This document shows positions 20,008 through 30,700 of a stretch of DNA of 64,000 bases, piece by piece (position 1 is the stretch's first letter; every line of letters starts with the position of its first letter). The notes under the pieces were generated by a model, which saw nothing but the letters and a program-made list of their open reading frames with translations, did not search any database and had not been told where the DNA came from. The translations under genes and the position numbers were made by a program. Source of the stretch: Paludibacter sp. (GTDB taxonomy: Bacteria > Bacteroidota > Bacteroidia > Bacteroidales > Paludibacteraceae); assembly GCA_028710895.1 (NCBI GenBank), contig JAQTTH010000001.1, positions 343,876 to 407,875 of the forward strand. Reading direction: 5' to 3'.

Positions 20008-21681
20008 ATGAAAAATATATTTAAACTATTTTGCTTGCTGAGTGTATTTACGTTTACTTCGTGTGACGATTTCTTTAATACAAGTCCAGAAAATATCATC
20101 AATTCAAAAGATTATATTTTGAAGAACGATGAAGCTTATAAAGGATTTATGGGCATACTCACACGAATGCAAGCTGCCGGTGATCAGTCAATTTTTCTGA
20201 CTGACACAAGAGGAGATTATATGGAAATAACTCCCAATGCACCAATACCTTTACAAAACATCTATAATTACGAAGAAACAAATGGAAATGAATATGCCAA
20301 TCCTACCTGTTATTATTCAGTAATTATTGCTTGTAACGACTTTATTGATAAACTCAGAATATACAAAGAAAAAAAGGGAGCGAGTATTGATGAAAAAACC
20401 ATGACTGATTATGATGCACTCCTGAGTTCTGCATTGAGAATTAAGGTTTGGGCTTATTACACGCTTGGTCGTATATATGGTAAAGCAGTTTGGTTCGACA
20501 GTCCACTTACCGAGCTTACGAATTTGAATGATACTGCCACATTTACCAAACTAAATGACATACAATCTATTGTAAGTGCATGTATAAAATTATTGGACAC
20601 CGGTATTACTCAAAATGGGCGAGTAATACCTGCCAATCTGAATATGAATTGGGTAGCATACCTTGACCCCGAAACTCAGAATGAATCAGAATATCCTCAA
20701 TGGAGATATTTAACCCCGAATTATTTGTTACTTCGTTGCGAACTGTTATCCTGGCGTGGAAATCAGGACGATTGGTTGTGGATTAGAGACAATATCTTAT
20801 CGTATATGTACCTGAATCATACAACTATTTCTGATTATATGTATACCTGTGGCATTCCATTAACGGGAACTTATCTGGATATGTTCTACTCGGACCAACT
20901 GAAACAAAACAGTATGCAAATTGTGTCAGGAATACAATACGATTATGTAAATAACCAAACAAATAGGCTTGTCAAGTATTTTTGCCCGGATTATCCCAAT
21001 GGTGGATATTATTTACGTCCATCCAGCTATGCTCTAAGCAGATATTTGGATGAAGATATCAGAGGAATGACGCAACGGTTGATTGTAAATTCTATCAATG
21101 GCCAAAATTGTTTTACTAAATATTTCTATAACAGAGGTACTTATCTCCGGAGCAAAATCTTCGAAATAATGCCTGTTGTGATAATGCAACGTGGTCACGA
21201 TTTTCACTTTTTATTAGCTGAGGCCGAAAACCACCTGGGTAATTGGAGACAAAGTGGTTGTATCTTAAATATGGGGCTTACAAATGAATTTCCGTATGCA
21301 AGTTCACTTCCTAAAACATGGAGCACTAATTATGCATCCTGGTTTGCACCCAATGGTGGATATGGAGATATTGGCATTGTAGGTTGTGCACGTGGTAAAA
21401 TACACCCGTTACATAAACCAACTGAAACTGGCTATAGTTTGACAGAAGAACAGCGTATGAAGGAATACGATTTAGCTTTGTTGGATGAATACCTGCTTGA
21501 ATATACAGGCGAAGGCAAATCCTATAGCTTTATGGTCAAAATGGCTGAGCGATATCAGGATCCGGATATAATTGCTGACCGTGTTTGTCCAAAATATCCT
21601 GCATCAAAACAAGCTTCAGTACGCGCAAGCATTGAAGCAAAAGGGTATTGGGTAAACTGGGATTTAAATGGAGACAATTAA
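20008..21681 (+). CDS. SusD-like lipoprotein 2 (divergent)
   Basis: 557 residues with a lipoprotein leader (lipobox TFTSC, Cys19) and the SusD-type start DDFFNTSPENII. Helical segments such as SALRIKVWAYYTLGRIYGKAVW (about 140-160) match the tetratricopeptide-like core. The C-terminus has LLDEYLLEYTGEGKSYSFMVKMAERY (about 490-515), corresponding to the conserved E-GE-K-WYD-VR block. It pairs with transporter 2 by adjacency and is more divergent than SusD 1. Confidence 0.85.
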   Translation: MKNIFKLFCLLSVFTFTSCDDFFNTSPENIINSKDYILKNDEAYKGFMGILTRMQAAGDQSIFLTDTRGDYMEITPNAPIPLQNIYNYEETNGNEYANPTCYYSVIIACNDFIDKLRIYKEKKGASIDEKTMTDYDALLSSALRIKVWAYYTLGRIYGKAVWFDSPLTELTNLNDTATFTKLNDIQSIVSACIKLLDTGITQNGRVIPANLNMNWVAYLDPETQNESEYPQWRYLTPNYLLLRCELLSWRGNQDDWLWIRDNILSYMYLNHTTISDYMYTCGIPLTGTYLDMFYSDQLKQNSMQIVSGIQYDYVNNQTNRLVKYFCPDYPNGGYYLRPSSYALSRYLDEDIRGMTQRLIVNSINGQNCFTKYFYNRGTYLRSKIFEIMPVVIMQRGHDFHFLLAEAENHLGNWRQSGCILNMGLTNEFPYASSLPKTWSTNYASWFAPNGGYGDIGIVGCARGKIHPLHKPTETGYSLTEEQRMKEYDLALLDEYLLEYTGEGKSYSFMVKMAERYQDPDIIADRVCPKYPASKQASVRASIEAKGYWVNWDLNGDN

Positions 21682-21713
21682 CGATTAAATATAATTACAT
21701 AAAAAAAAGTATC

Positions 21714-24107
21714 ATGAAAAAAATCAACATCTTCCTATTGCTTATAGCAATTTTGTATGCATTCAATCTTGAAGCAAGAAGAATTACAGTTAATTCTGTA
21801 GCTACTTTGTATCCGGCTTTTAATGGGGCTCTGGACAAGGATACAATTGCCATTAAACCCGGAACATACACTATGGGTTCCAGTACAGCCGCAACCGGTA
21901 TGAAAATGCCAAAAACAGGTTTGATAGTTCTTGAATCAGCCAGTAAAGATACAATGCCTATTCTACAAATGGAAATGGGACTTGTCGATACTGTGCCTGA
22001 TAATTCGGTACCTAAAAGGCTTAGTCTTATATTTAGAAACCTTCATTTACAGGGACGCTATGGTAACTTCACTACAGCCAGTGCCTATGTTGTAAGTCTC
22101 GAAGGTAAATATATAAGTATTGATACATTAGCCTTTCGTAATTGTGAAATTTCCAATGTTTCACGGTGTTTGTTCCGCGATGGACAAAACAAAGGTTATA
22201 AATCTGGTAACATGGAATGGTTGGAAGTCTCGAACTGCCTTGTACATTTAATGAATAGTTCTGGAAACACTTGGCCAGTCCTTTATTTAGGTCATGAAAC
22301 ACACTATGTGAATATCCGAAACAACACGTTTTATGATATGCCTTATGCAAAAGCTATTTTAAACTGTCGAGTTATGACTGGTTTAACGGGCACTAATTCA
22401 GTAGTCAATTTTGAAAATAATACTGTTGCCTGTACGTGGAATAATACTGCTGGTGTTATCTCAACAGGAAGTTATATGGGTACTGAATCAGTATTTAATA
22501 TCAACAACAATATGTTTGTAACCCCAAACTGGTCAGATGCTTACAACCTAAAGAAAGATACTACAGCATATATTACTCCGGCCATTCTTAAGTGTGTAGG
22601 AGGTATTATTACAGCTCATAATAATGTTGTAGATAGTTTGAGACCATGGATAGCTGGTCAGACTGTCGATGTTAATGGCAATGGAGCATATATTGCTATT
22701 GATACCTTAAATACTTATAAGATGAGAGACCTCAATTTCTCCTGGGGTGATTTTGTCGATCCTATTGGAAATAATTTCTCATACCTTTCAACCAAAATGC
22801 CTGCAACAGCCGGAGTTGATGGAAAACCTATCGGTGATCCACGTTGGGTGAAAAAATTCACAACACCCAGAACTTTAAATGTTTCAGCCAGCACTCCTCT
22901 TGCAACTGTAACTCCTCTCAGACAATTTTATGAAAACGGTGCAACAGCAACTGTAACGGCATCTCCGGTTGATGGTTACAGATTTAATGGTTGGAAAAAT
23001 AAGGCAGATGGATCTATATTATCCACAAACAATCCATATTCTTTCACTATCTCTTCAGATATGAGTATTCAGGCTGACTATTCATTTTTACAGATTCGAA
23101 ATGTTGCAATAACAGTTAGTGGTTCAAAATCTGCATCTTATACCATAGTTCCAAAAAAGACCACATATTACGAGGGTGATGTACTTACCTTAAGTGTAAA
23201 TAAACATTCTATAAATGACTTTTTGGGTTGGAGCGACGGGAATAATCAGCTAACACGTACAATAACTATTTCCGGTGGTGATGTATCACTTTCTGCAAAT
23301 TTCTCAGAACATCCATATATACTAGCATGGGATTTTGATCAGCTGACAACAAATAATGCCACTTTTGCAAAACTGGAATCAAATCATGCCAAAGATGCTT
23401 TAAACAAAGGCTATATGATTTATATGAGTGCAGATACTTTAGCCAAGATTGAAACCAGAAATAACAAATTCACTACTGAAGGTAAAGAATTATATAACTG
23501 TTTAACTCGTAAAACCCCTATTGAAAACAAAACTAAGCCAAGTTATATATATATTAAGTTTTCAACAAAGGGACTTGCAAACCTGAAAGTTAAATCGATT
23601 TATTCAACAGATAACTCGTTCTTCAAAGTTCAAAAAATGGAATATTCTGTGAACGGATCAGCCTACACAACTTTTGCTACCGATACTATATCTGGAAATA
23701 TTGACCAGATTTGGAGACCTTTTGCAGGAAAATTACCTGTGGCTGCCGAAAATCAGGATTCTGTTGCAGTTCGTTGGGTATCAGATCCAAATACTGAGCA
23801 ATTGTTTGTTACCGGAACTACGGCTTACGCTTTGGAACAAATTTATATTACCAACATTATTGTTATTGATAATAATTTCACAGCAGTAAAAAATGTAGCA
23901 GAAACACAGAACTTTAAAATATATTCTGTTGCTAGCAATTTAATTATCCAGGGAGAGTCAAATGCTACAGCTGAGATTTATACAGTTATGGGACAGAAAA
24001 TAAGGGAAGCTCGATTAAGTACTGGGCTAAACGAAATTAAGGGATTCAGAACAGGTATTTACATTGTACGGGTTGGATCTTTAATTCAGAAAGTTCTCAT
24101 TGAGTAG
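21714..24107 (+). CDS. Secreted beta-helix protein with InlB-type repeats and T9SS tail
   Basis: 797 residues when started at ATG 21714. A longer frame from 21648 would overlap the SusD gene, and the 21714 start gives a proper signal peptide (MKKINIFLLLIAILYAF). The N-terminal ~390 residues look like a right-handed parallel beta-helix (repeated short hydrophobic strands with N-ladders such as VNIRNNTFYDM and VNFENNTVAC). This resembles the DUF4957/DUF5123 proteins of pectin loci. Two divergent InlB B-repeats follow (FNGWKNKADGS near 430, FLGWSDGNNQ near 505). The C-terminus (VMGQKIREARLSTGLNEI... GIYIVRVG) is a T9SS sorting domain. Pectin binding or lyase activity is plausible, but catalytic residues are not identified. 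Confidence 0.8.
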   Translation: MKKINIFLLLIAILYAFNLEARRITVNSVATLYPAFNGALDKDTIAIKPGTYTMGSSTAATGMKMPKTGLIVLESASKDTMPILQMEMGLVDTVPDNSVPKRLSLIFRNLHLQGRYGNFTTASAYVVSLEGKYISIDTLAFRNCEISNVSRCLFRDGQNKGYKSGNMEWLEVSNCLVHLMNSSGNTWPVLYLGHETHYVNIRNNTFYDMPYAKAILNCRVMTGLTGTNSVVNFENNTVACTWNNTAGVISTGSYMGTESVFNINNNMFVTPNWSDAYNLKKDTTAYITPAILKCVGGIITAHNNVVDSLRPWIAGQTVDVNGNGAYIAIDTLNTYKMRDLNFSWGDFVDPIGNNFSYLSTKMPATAGVDGKPIGDPRWVKKFTTPRTLNVSASTPLATVTPLRQFYENGATATVTASPVDGYRFNGWKNKADGSILSTNNPYSFTISSDMSIQADYSFLQIRNVAITVSGSKSASYTIVPKKTTYYEGDVLTLSVNKHSINDFLGWSDGNNQLTRTITISGGDVSLSANFSEHPYILAWDFDQLTTNNATFAKLESNHAKDALNKGYMIYMSADTLAKIETRNNKFTTEGKELYNCLTRKTPIENKTKPSYIYIKFSTKGLANLKVKSIYSTDNSFFKVQKMEYSVNGSAYTTFATDTISGNIDQIWRPFAGKLPVAAENQDSVAVRWVSDPNTEQLFVTGTTAYALEQIYITNIIVIDNNFTAVKNVAETQNFKIYSVASNLIIQGESNATAEIYTVMGQKIREARLSTGLNEIKGFRTGIYIVRVGSLIQKVLIE

Positions 24108-24140
24108 ATCTATAATCCTCTAGTGATTTCTCAAATTAGT

Positions 24141-24185
24141 ATCAGCAAAGTACATCGGACAATCCGGGTACTTTGCTGATTATCA
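24141..24185 (+). terminator. Terminator-like hairpin ending the Sus operon
   Basis: Perfect 13-bp inverted repeat ATCAGCAAAGTAC / GTACTTTGCTGAT with a 14-base loop, 34 bases after the stop codon. The following T tract is weak (TATCAAAA), so it may be a processing or stabilising structure rather than a full terminator. Confidence 0.55.
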
Positions 24186-24256
24186 AAACACAACTTCTTT
24201 ATTATTATAATGTTGTACCCTGAATTTATCAGGGCACTGGACTTTACATTCACCAA

Positions 24257-25891
24257 ATGAGCAATTCAAAATCAATTTTAGCTATTCTTATAATCACAAT
24301 TGTAGGAACATTTCCTGCTCAGGCAAATAAGTACATTTATACTGATTTGTACAAAAACCTACCATTCCCAATGCAGAAATTGGAAAAACCGAATTTTCCT
24401 GAAAATGTGGTTTCTGTTGAAGAATGTGGCGGAATTGGTAATGGAATGATATTAAACACAAAGGCATTCGAGAATGCAATAAATATACTCTCTGAAAAGG
24501 GCGGTGGCACTTTATTGGTTCCATTTGGAGTTTGGCTTACAGGACCCATTGAACTAAAATCAAATATTAACCTTCATTTGTCTAAAGGTGCTATCATTCT
24601 TTTCACTTCCGATCTTAACGCTTATCCTTTGGTGAAAGCAGTATTTGAAGGGCAAAATACCTATCGATGTCAATCCCCGATCTCTGGAAAAGATCTCACA
24701 AATATTGCTATAACAGGTGAAGGTACAATAAATGGAAATGGACAAATATGGCGTCCATTAAAAAAAATAAAAGTAACAGAAGAGTATTGGAACTCGGTTA
24801 TTAGTACCGGAGGGGTGCTTGTCAACAAAGACTATTGGCTGCCTACAAGCAAAATAAAGAAAGCTGAAGATTTGATGAAAAATAAAGACTTTTCATTCAA
24901 TAGTTTATCAAGTTCACAATTAGACTCAATAAAGGATTATTTCAGGCCTGTAATGATTAATTTCATAAGCTGCAAAAATGTTTATTTACAGGGTGTTCTA
25001 TTCGAAAATTCCCCGAACTGGAATATTCATCCATTGCTATGCGAGAATTTGCTGATTGACAATATCACTATCAAAAATCCTTCTTACGCACAAAATGGTG
25101 ATGGTATTGACTTCGAATCCTGCAAAAATGTAATCATGGTTAACTCCACTATCGATGCAGGAGATGATGCAATTTGTCTGAAATCAGGAAAAGATGAGGA
25201 AGGTAGATTGCGTGCAAAACCAACAGAAAATGTGATTGTTGACAACTGTAAGGTTTTCAAAGGACATGGCGGCTTTGTGGTAGGCAGCGAGATGTCAGGC
25301 GGTGTACGCAATGTTCTTGTGAGTAATTGTTCTTTCATGGGTACTAATGCCGGCCTTAGGTTTAAGAGCGGACGGGGTCGTGGTGGTATTGTCGAGAATA
25401 TTTACGTTAGAAACATCAGTATGTTCGATATAGTATTTGATTCGTTTGTTTTTGATTTATATTATGGAGCTAAAAATGAAACAGAATCAGCTGTTGATTC
25501 AACACGACAAAATTTAGAGTTGAAACTACCACAGTTTTCAAGTTCAACTCCGGTTTTCAGGAATATCTTTATTGAAAATGTTATATCGCGAAATGCCAAC
25601 AGAGCCATGTACTTCAACGGCTTGCCAGAAATGAACATCATGAATGTGCAAATAAAAAACTCGAAAATTTCTTCCCGATTGGGGGCCGAAATTGTTGAAT
25701 CAGATGGGGTGATATTTGACAATGTCGAAATAATACCAAAAGAAGGTGCTGCATTGATATTGGACGATGTAAAAAACTTCAAAATGGAAGGTACAATTTA
25801 TCCCGGCTACCTAAAGAATCCTATTGAGGTCAAGGGTAAGAATTCGAGAAATATAAAGATATCGGAAAACAAAATTGCTAACCTAAATTAA
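24257..25891 (+). CDS. GH28 polygalacturonase
   Basis: 544-residue secreted enzyme that hydrolyses alpha-1,4-galacturonosyl linkages of pectin. Signal peptide to about Ala23, then a right-handed beta-helix. The GH28 active-site set is present in order: DGID (about 282, the NTD equivalent), GDD (about 303), GHG (about 336) and RFK (about 369, the RIK equivalent). No T9SS tail is seen, so it is probably periplasmic or exported another way, suggesting it trims imported oligosaccharides. It lies 20 bases before the PL10 gene and likely forms a two-gene unit with it. Confidence 0.95.
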   Translation: MSNSKSILAILIITIVGTFPAQANKYIYTDLYKNLPFPMQKLEKPNFPENVVSVEECGGIGNGMILNTKAFENAINILSEKGGGTLLVPFGVWLTGPIELKSNINLHLSKGAIILFTSDLNAYPLVKAVFEGQNTYRCQSPISGKDLTNIAITGEGTINGNGQIWRPLKKIKVTEEYWNSVISTGGVLVNKDYWLPTSKIKKAEDLMKNKDFSFNSLSSSQLDSIKDYFRPVMINFISCKNVYLQGVLFENSPNWNIHPLLCENLLIDNITIKNPSYAQNGDGIDFESCKNVIMVNSTIDAGDDAICLKSGKDEEGRLRAKPTENVIVDNCKVFKGHGGFVVGSEMSGGVRNVLVSNCSFMGTNAGLRFKSGRGRGGIVENIYVRNISMFDIVFDSFVFDLYYGAKNETESAVDSTRQNLELKLPQFSSSTPVFRNIFIENVISRNANRAMYFNGLPEMNIMNVQIKNSKISSRLGAEIVESDGVIFDNVEIIPKEGAALILDDVKNFKMEGTIYPGYLKNPIEVKGKNSRNIKISENKIANLN

Positions 25892-25911
25892 ACATCCAAA
25901 CTGAAAATCAA

Positions 25912-27558
25912 ATGAAAAACAACATACCAAAAATATATCTGATTTTAATTATTAGTCTGATTTACATATCCCAATCAATAAATGCTGCTACTGTACTTGC
26001 CGACAGTTGGAGCAATGTAGTAAACGGAAAATGCAGCGACCAAACAACAGCATGGTGGAGTTCTGCTGAAGCCATTCGGATAACTAACAATGTATTGCTT
26101 TATCAAAAAGATTGTGGTGGTTGGACTAAAAATATAAATATGCAATTGGTACTTACCGATGCACAAAAGACCGCATTGATTGTTGATAAACCCAAAAATA
26201 CGGAAGCTACCATAGATAATAGTGCTTGTTTGTATGAGTTATTATATTTGTCGAAGGTATACAAAGCGATAACAAGCGATTCTTTGAAAAATGTGATTAA
26301 AACATCTTTTACAAAGGGCATCCTTTATTATCTGAAAGCACAATATCCCAATGGTGGATGGCCGCAGTTTTATCCATTAAAATCGGGATATTACACACAC
26401 ATAACCTATAACGACAATGCTATTATCAATGTGATGAATAATTTGAGACATGTCTATCTGAAAGATACTTATTATTCAATTATTCTTTCCGACAGTATTG
26501 CTAACGTAGCAAAAACAGCATTTGATAAAGGAGTAAATTGCATCCTGAAAACACAATATATTCAAAAATCTAAATTAACAACCTGGTGTGCACAACATGA
26601 CGAAAAAACATTGCTTCCAACAAATGCCCGTGCTTATGAACTGGCTTCGCTCAGTGGTGGTGAATCGGCTAATATCATTAAGTTGCTAATGTCACTAACA
26701 ACTCAGACCAAAGAAATTAAAAGAGCAATATACAGCTCGGTGGCATGGTACGATGGGGTGAGAATTAAAGGTCAACGGGTTGAAAGCTTTACAAATACCG
26801 ACGGATTAAGTGATTTACGAGTGGTGCTAGATGCCAATGCTTCGGATATGTGGGCAAGATTTTACACATTAACAGGCAACCGACCTTTCTTTTGCGACAG
26901 AGATGGTATAATGAAATTCTCACTTGCCGAAATTGGTTACGAAAGACGAAATGGCTATAGTTGGTACAATACTTCAGGGAATGATGTGATGACTGCTTAC
27001 AACACCTGGCTTCCAAAATATGGCACCACCATACTTGCAAGTCCGTTACAAAATACCGTTTTCAATAGCACTGACACAATTCCACTAATGGCATTTGCCA
27101 ATAAAACCACCGGAAGTACATTGAAAAATTTCGACCTTCTAATTGATAATCAAACAATTCAAACTTCCACCACATTTACACTGAAAACACCGGTTACAGG
27201 ATTGTCGGCGGGAGTACATACGCTTATTGCAAAATCCGAATATACGAATGGAACTATTGACGCTGATACATGTACTATCATAGTTAAGGCACCAAATGCT
27301 ATAAATACTGTTTCTGACAATAATACTAAACTGATATGTTATACAAATTCTTCCAACAACAGCTTTAATATAGACCTACAAGGTACGATAATAGCAAACA
27401 TTCAAATATTTAATCTTCATGGTCAACAGATTTTCAATGCAAACCCATTGAAATCCAGTTACTACTTCAATAATAATCTGCCACTCGGTCTATATCTTAT
27501 TCAGGTAATGGATATAAACAATAAGACCTATGTTCAGAAAGTGCTGGTGAACAACTAA
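25912..27558 (+). CDS. PL10 pectate lyase with T9SS sorting tail
   Basis: 548 residues. Signal peptide to about Ala24, then the polysaccharide lyase family 10 catalytic domain (about 25-345). Recognisable segments are DCGGWTKN, TIDNSACLYELLYLS, YPNGGWPQFYP, YTHITYNDNAIINVM, CAQHDEKTLLP and NARAYELASLSGGES. PL10 enzymes cleave polygalacturonate by beta-elimination with calcium. A short Ig-like/bacterial-interface-type segment follows (about 370-460), then a T9SS C-terminal domain (NIQIFNLHGQQIF to YVQKVLVNN). The enzyme should therefore be exposed at or released from the cell surface, where it makes the oligogalacturonides the Sus systems import. Confidence 0.95.
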   Translation: MKNNIPKIYLILIISLIYISQSINAATVLADSWSNVVNGKCSDQTTAWWSSAEAIRITNNVLLYQKDCGGWTKNINMQLVLTDAQKTALIVDKPKNTEATIDNSACLYELLYLSKVYKAITSDSLKNVIKTSFTKGILYYLKAQYPNGGWPQFYPLKSGYYTHITYNDNAIINVMNNLRHVYLKDTYYSIILSDSIANVAKTAFDKGVNCILKTQYIQKSKLTTWCAQHDEKTLLPTNARAYELASLSGGESANIIKLLMSLTTQTKEIKRAIYSSVAWYDGVRIKGQRVESFTNTDGLSDLRVVLDANASDMWARFYTLTGNRPFFCDRDGIMKFSLAEIGYERRNGYSWYNTSGNDVMTAYNTWLPKYGTTILASPLQNTVFNSTDTIPLMAFANKTTGSTLKNFDLLIDNQTIQTSTTFTLKTPVTGLSAGVHTLIAKSEYTNGTIDADTCTIIVKAPNAINTVSDNNTKLICYTNSSNNSFNIDLQGTIIANIQIFNLHGQQIFNANPLKSSYYFNNNLPLGLYLIQVMDINNKTYVQKVLVNN

Positions 27559-27691
27559 ATAAACTTACAAAAGAATAACCGAAATAAATTAACTTAGCAT
27601 ATTCTGAATAACGCACTCATATTTTTACAATTTGCACGAATCGTTACCCCTTTTTGATTATTTTATGCATAATTCCTTGATTTTTTGTTTC

Positions 27692-27699
27692 TAATTTTG
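27692..27699 (+). promoter_or_regulatory. Bacteroidota -7 promoter element (TAATTTTG)
   Basis: Exact match to TAnnTTTG, 58 bases before the ATG at 27758. It suggests the following gene has its own promoter. Confidence 0.4.
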
Positions 27700-27757
27700 A
27701 CCTTTGAATAATGAACTTCAAATCAATCAGTCAAAAATACCGTTGAAACTAAAAATC

Positions 27758-30700
27758 ATGAACAAAAAGCTACTTCGAAATTCACTTATCTTGTTTTTTG
27801 CATCTTTCAGCCTTCTGGCTGCAGCAGTCAATGTTGGTGACACACTTACTATAAGCGGCAAAAAGTACAAGATACTTAGCACGAATTTAATCACAAATCC
27901 CGGTTTCGAAAGTGATTTCACTGGCTGGACTGACGCCACCACAGCAGCTGCAACACTTACCTCAGCTAAATTCAGTATTTCTGCAACGGGTGGAGTAAAC
28001 AATTCAAAATATCTGATTGGTTTAAATAATGAAAGTTCAAATGCATCGGGTTCTATTGGAACAGGCTGGCCTGTTACTTCCGGCAAAAGTTATCTTTTTG
28101 CTTTTCAGGTGAAATATCTGACAAGCACTACTGCCGCCGCATCGGAAATCTATCTCAAAACTTCACTTACCAATGACAAAACAGCCAATACTGAAACAAG
28201 TGTTCTGATTAATAGTACGCTTGTAAACGGAGCAAGTGCATGGACACAAAACTCTGTGTATTTTACCAATTCAGGACCAGCCTATAGCTATTTACAGGTG
28301 CGTTTTCGTTGGTTGGGAAATCGGTTGGGCTTTGATGATTTCATGCTTTACGAAGCGACAGAAGTTGTAAACACCGCTGCTTTGCAAACTGTCATCAATA
28401 ATGCGCAGTCACTTTACAACTCTGCTAACAATGGTGCTGCTGCTCTGCAAACAGCCATTACCACTGCTCAGGGTTTCCTTACAAGCACATCGTCTACCGA
28501 AGTTACAACTGCCATTACCAATCTCCAGAAAGCAATTCTGACCTATAAATATGCTAATGCTTCGGCCACAAATCCCCTGGACATGACAAGTTATATCATT
28601 AACCAGGGATTTGATGCCAATGACACGGTGGGTTGGAAAGGGGCCGGAACGGTGAATTACCACGAAGTGGAATTTTATGAGAAAACCTTCAATATGTATC
28701 AGGTAATCAGTGGACTTCCGGCCGGTAAATATCGCCTGAAAGCCAAAGGATTTGAACGCCCGAAAGCAAATGACAGCGGAATAGCATATAAAGCAGGGAC
28801 TGAAACCATTTATGCCCGTATGTATGCAAAGTCTCCCGATTACTCCGAAGTAAATACAGCATTCAATTCTTTATATAAACATGCTTACACAAGCACTGGC
28901 AGTGCAAATGGCTATGCTAATACAATGGCGGCTGCTGAAATTATGTTTACAAATGCAACTACCAGCTATTATGATATGACGGTATCCAATATCATGCTTA
29001 ATGAAGGTGCAAAACTGACTATTGGTGCAAAGTCTAATTTCGTTCAGACAGGTTATTGGGCGTTATTTGACAATTTTAAACTGGAATATTTAGGAACAGC
29101 CGATATCAATGACCTGGCTTTGGCTATCAATAACAGAATTACAGAGGCTCAATACTTGCTGACACAACATATACAAAACACGGCAATCACGACTTTAAAT
29201 GCTGCTATCACACAAGCACAGACAGCAACAGCTGCCAATCCACTTGTTCAAACAGACCTCGTTGCAGCAAAAACTGCAATTGACGCAGCTATCACTACTG
29301 CGAATGCATCAATTACAGCATATGCAAAACTACAGAAAGCCATTAACGATGCGAATCTTATTTTGACTTTCTTAGATAAAGCTGCAGAAATAACCAAGCT
29401 ACAAAATGCTATTAGCGCTGCTACAACGAGTTATCAAAATCTTGATTTGACAGTGGGTCAAATTGGTACTGCCACTATCCTACTTATTACAAATACACGC
29501 AGTGTTGGCAAACAAATTTACAATCCGTCGTGGATGATGGGTGATATTTATACAAGCACGAACAACTGGTCGATTGACCGTAGCAAGCAATCAAAAAACT
29601 GGATTCTGTTTTGGGAACCCGGATTCGGCGACACTGCTGTACCCATCGTTGATGATTGCCTGGCTTTAGCCGAAAAATGTTTTGCTTTTTATGCCGATTC
29701 ATTGAAATTCATTAATAGAACTACTTCAAAAACCAATAGCTATAAAATGATTATCCGCCTGCGATTTACAACCGATTGGGAAGCAACAGGTTCGGGGGTT
29801 GATAACACAATAGGATTGCTTACCCTTACACCCTGGGCACTTACATCGAGAGGTGGACAAACAATTGCTCACGAGGTAGGACATTGTTTCCAGTATCAAA
29901 CACATTGCGACAACAACGATTTAAATGGTTGGATGTATGGCTATGGAGCAAATGCAACGGGTAGTAACGGTTGGTGGGAACAATGCGCTCAATGGCAGGC
30001 ATATAAAGTTTTCCCCTCTCAGCAATTTACAAGCGAATGGTTTGGCGGTTATCTGAGCAATGCCCACAAAAATACCTTGAACGAAAGCTTCCGTTACAAC
30101 GATTATTTCGTTCAGGATTATTGGTGCTATCTGCACGGAATGGATATGATTGGCCGCTTGTGGAATAAATCCTATAGTCCTGAAGATCCGGTAGAAACGT
30201 ACAAACGATTGAATGTAATTTCACAGACTCAATTCAACGACGAGATGTGGGATTGTGGGGCTAAATTCACTACCTGGGATATTCCGGCACTAAAATCCTA
30301 CGGAGCTAGCTACATTCTATCGCGCACACAACCTAAGATGAACAATCAGGGAAATTATGTATGGAGAATTGATTCAACAGCATGTCCCGAAAATTATGGA
30401 CATAATATCATCCGACTAAATGCTCCGCTGACAGCTAAAACAGTAACAGCCAGTTTCGAAGGAAAAGCAGGAATTGCAGGCTTCCGCACAAATTACGTGG
30501 CGTATGCCGGATGGCGTTATGGGTTTGTAGCGCTACTTAAAGATGGAACCCGCTTGTACGGCGATATCAAATCGGCAAGCATGACGGACAATGCCGGGAA
30601 AAGCAGCATAAGTTTCGATTGTCCTGCCAACTGCGACAAATTGTGGTTGGTTGTATCGGGTGCTCCAAGCGTTCACTGGCGCCATGCCTGGGACGATAAT

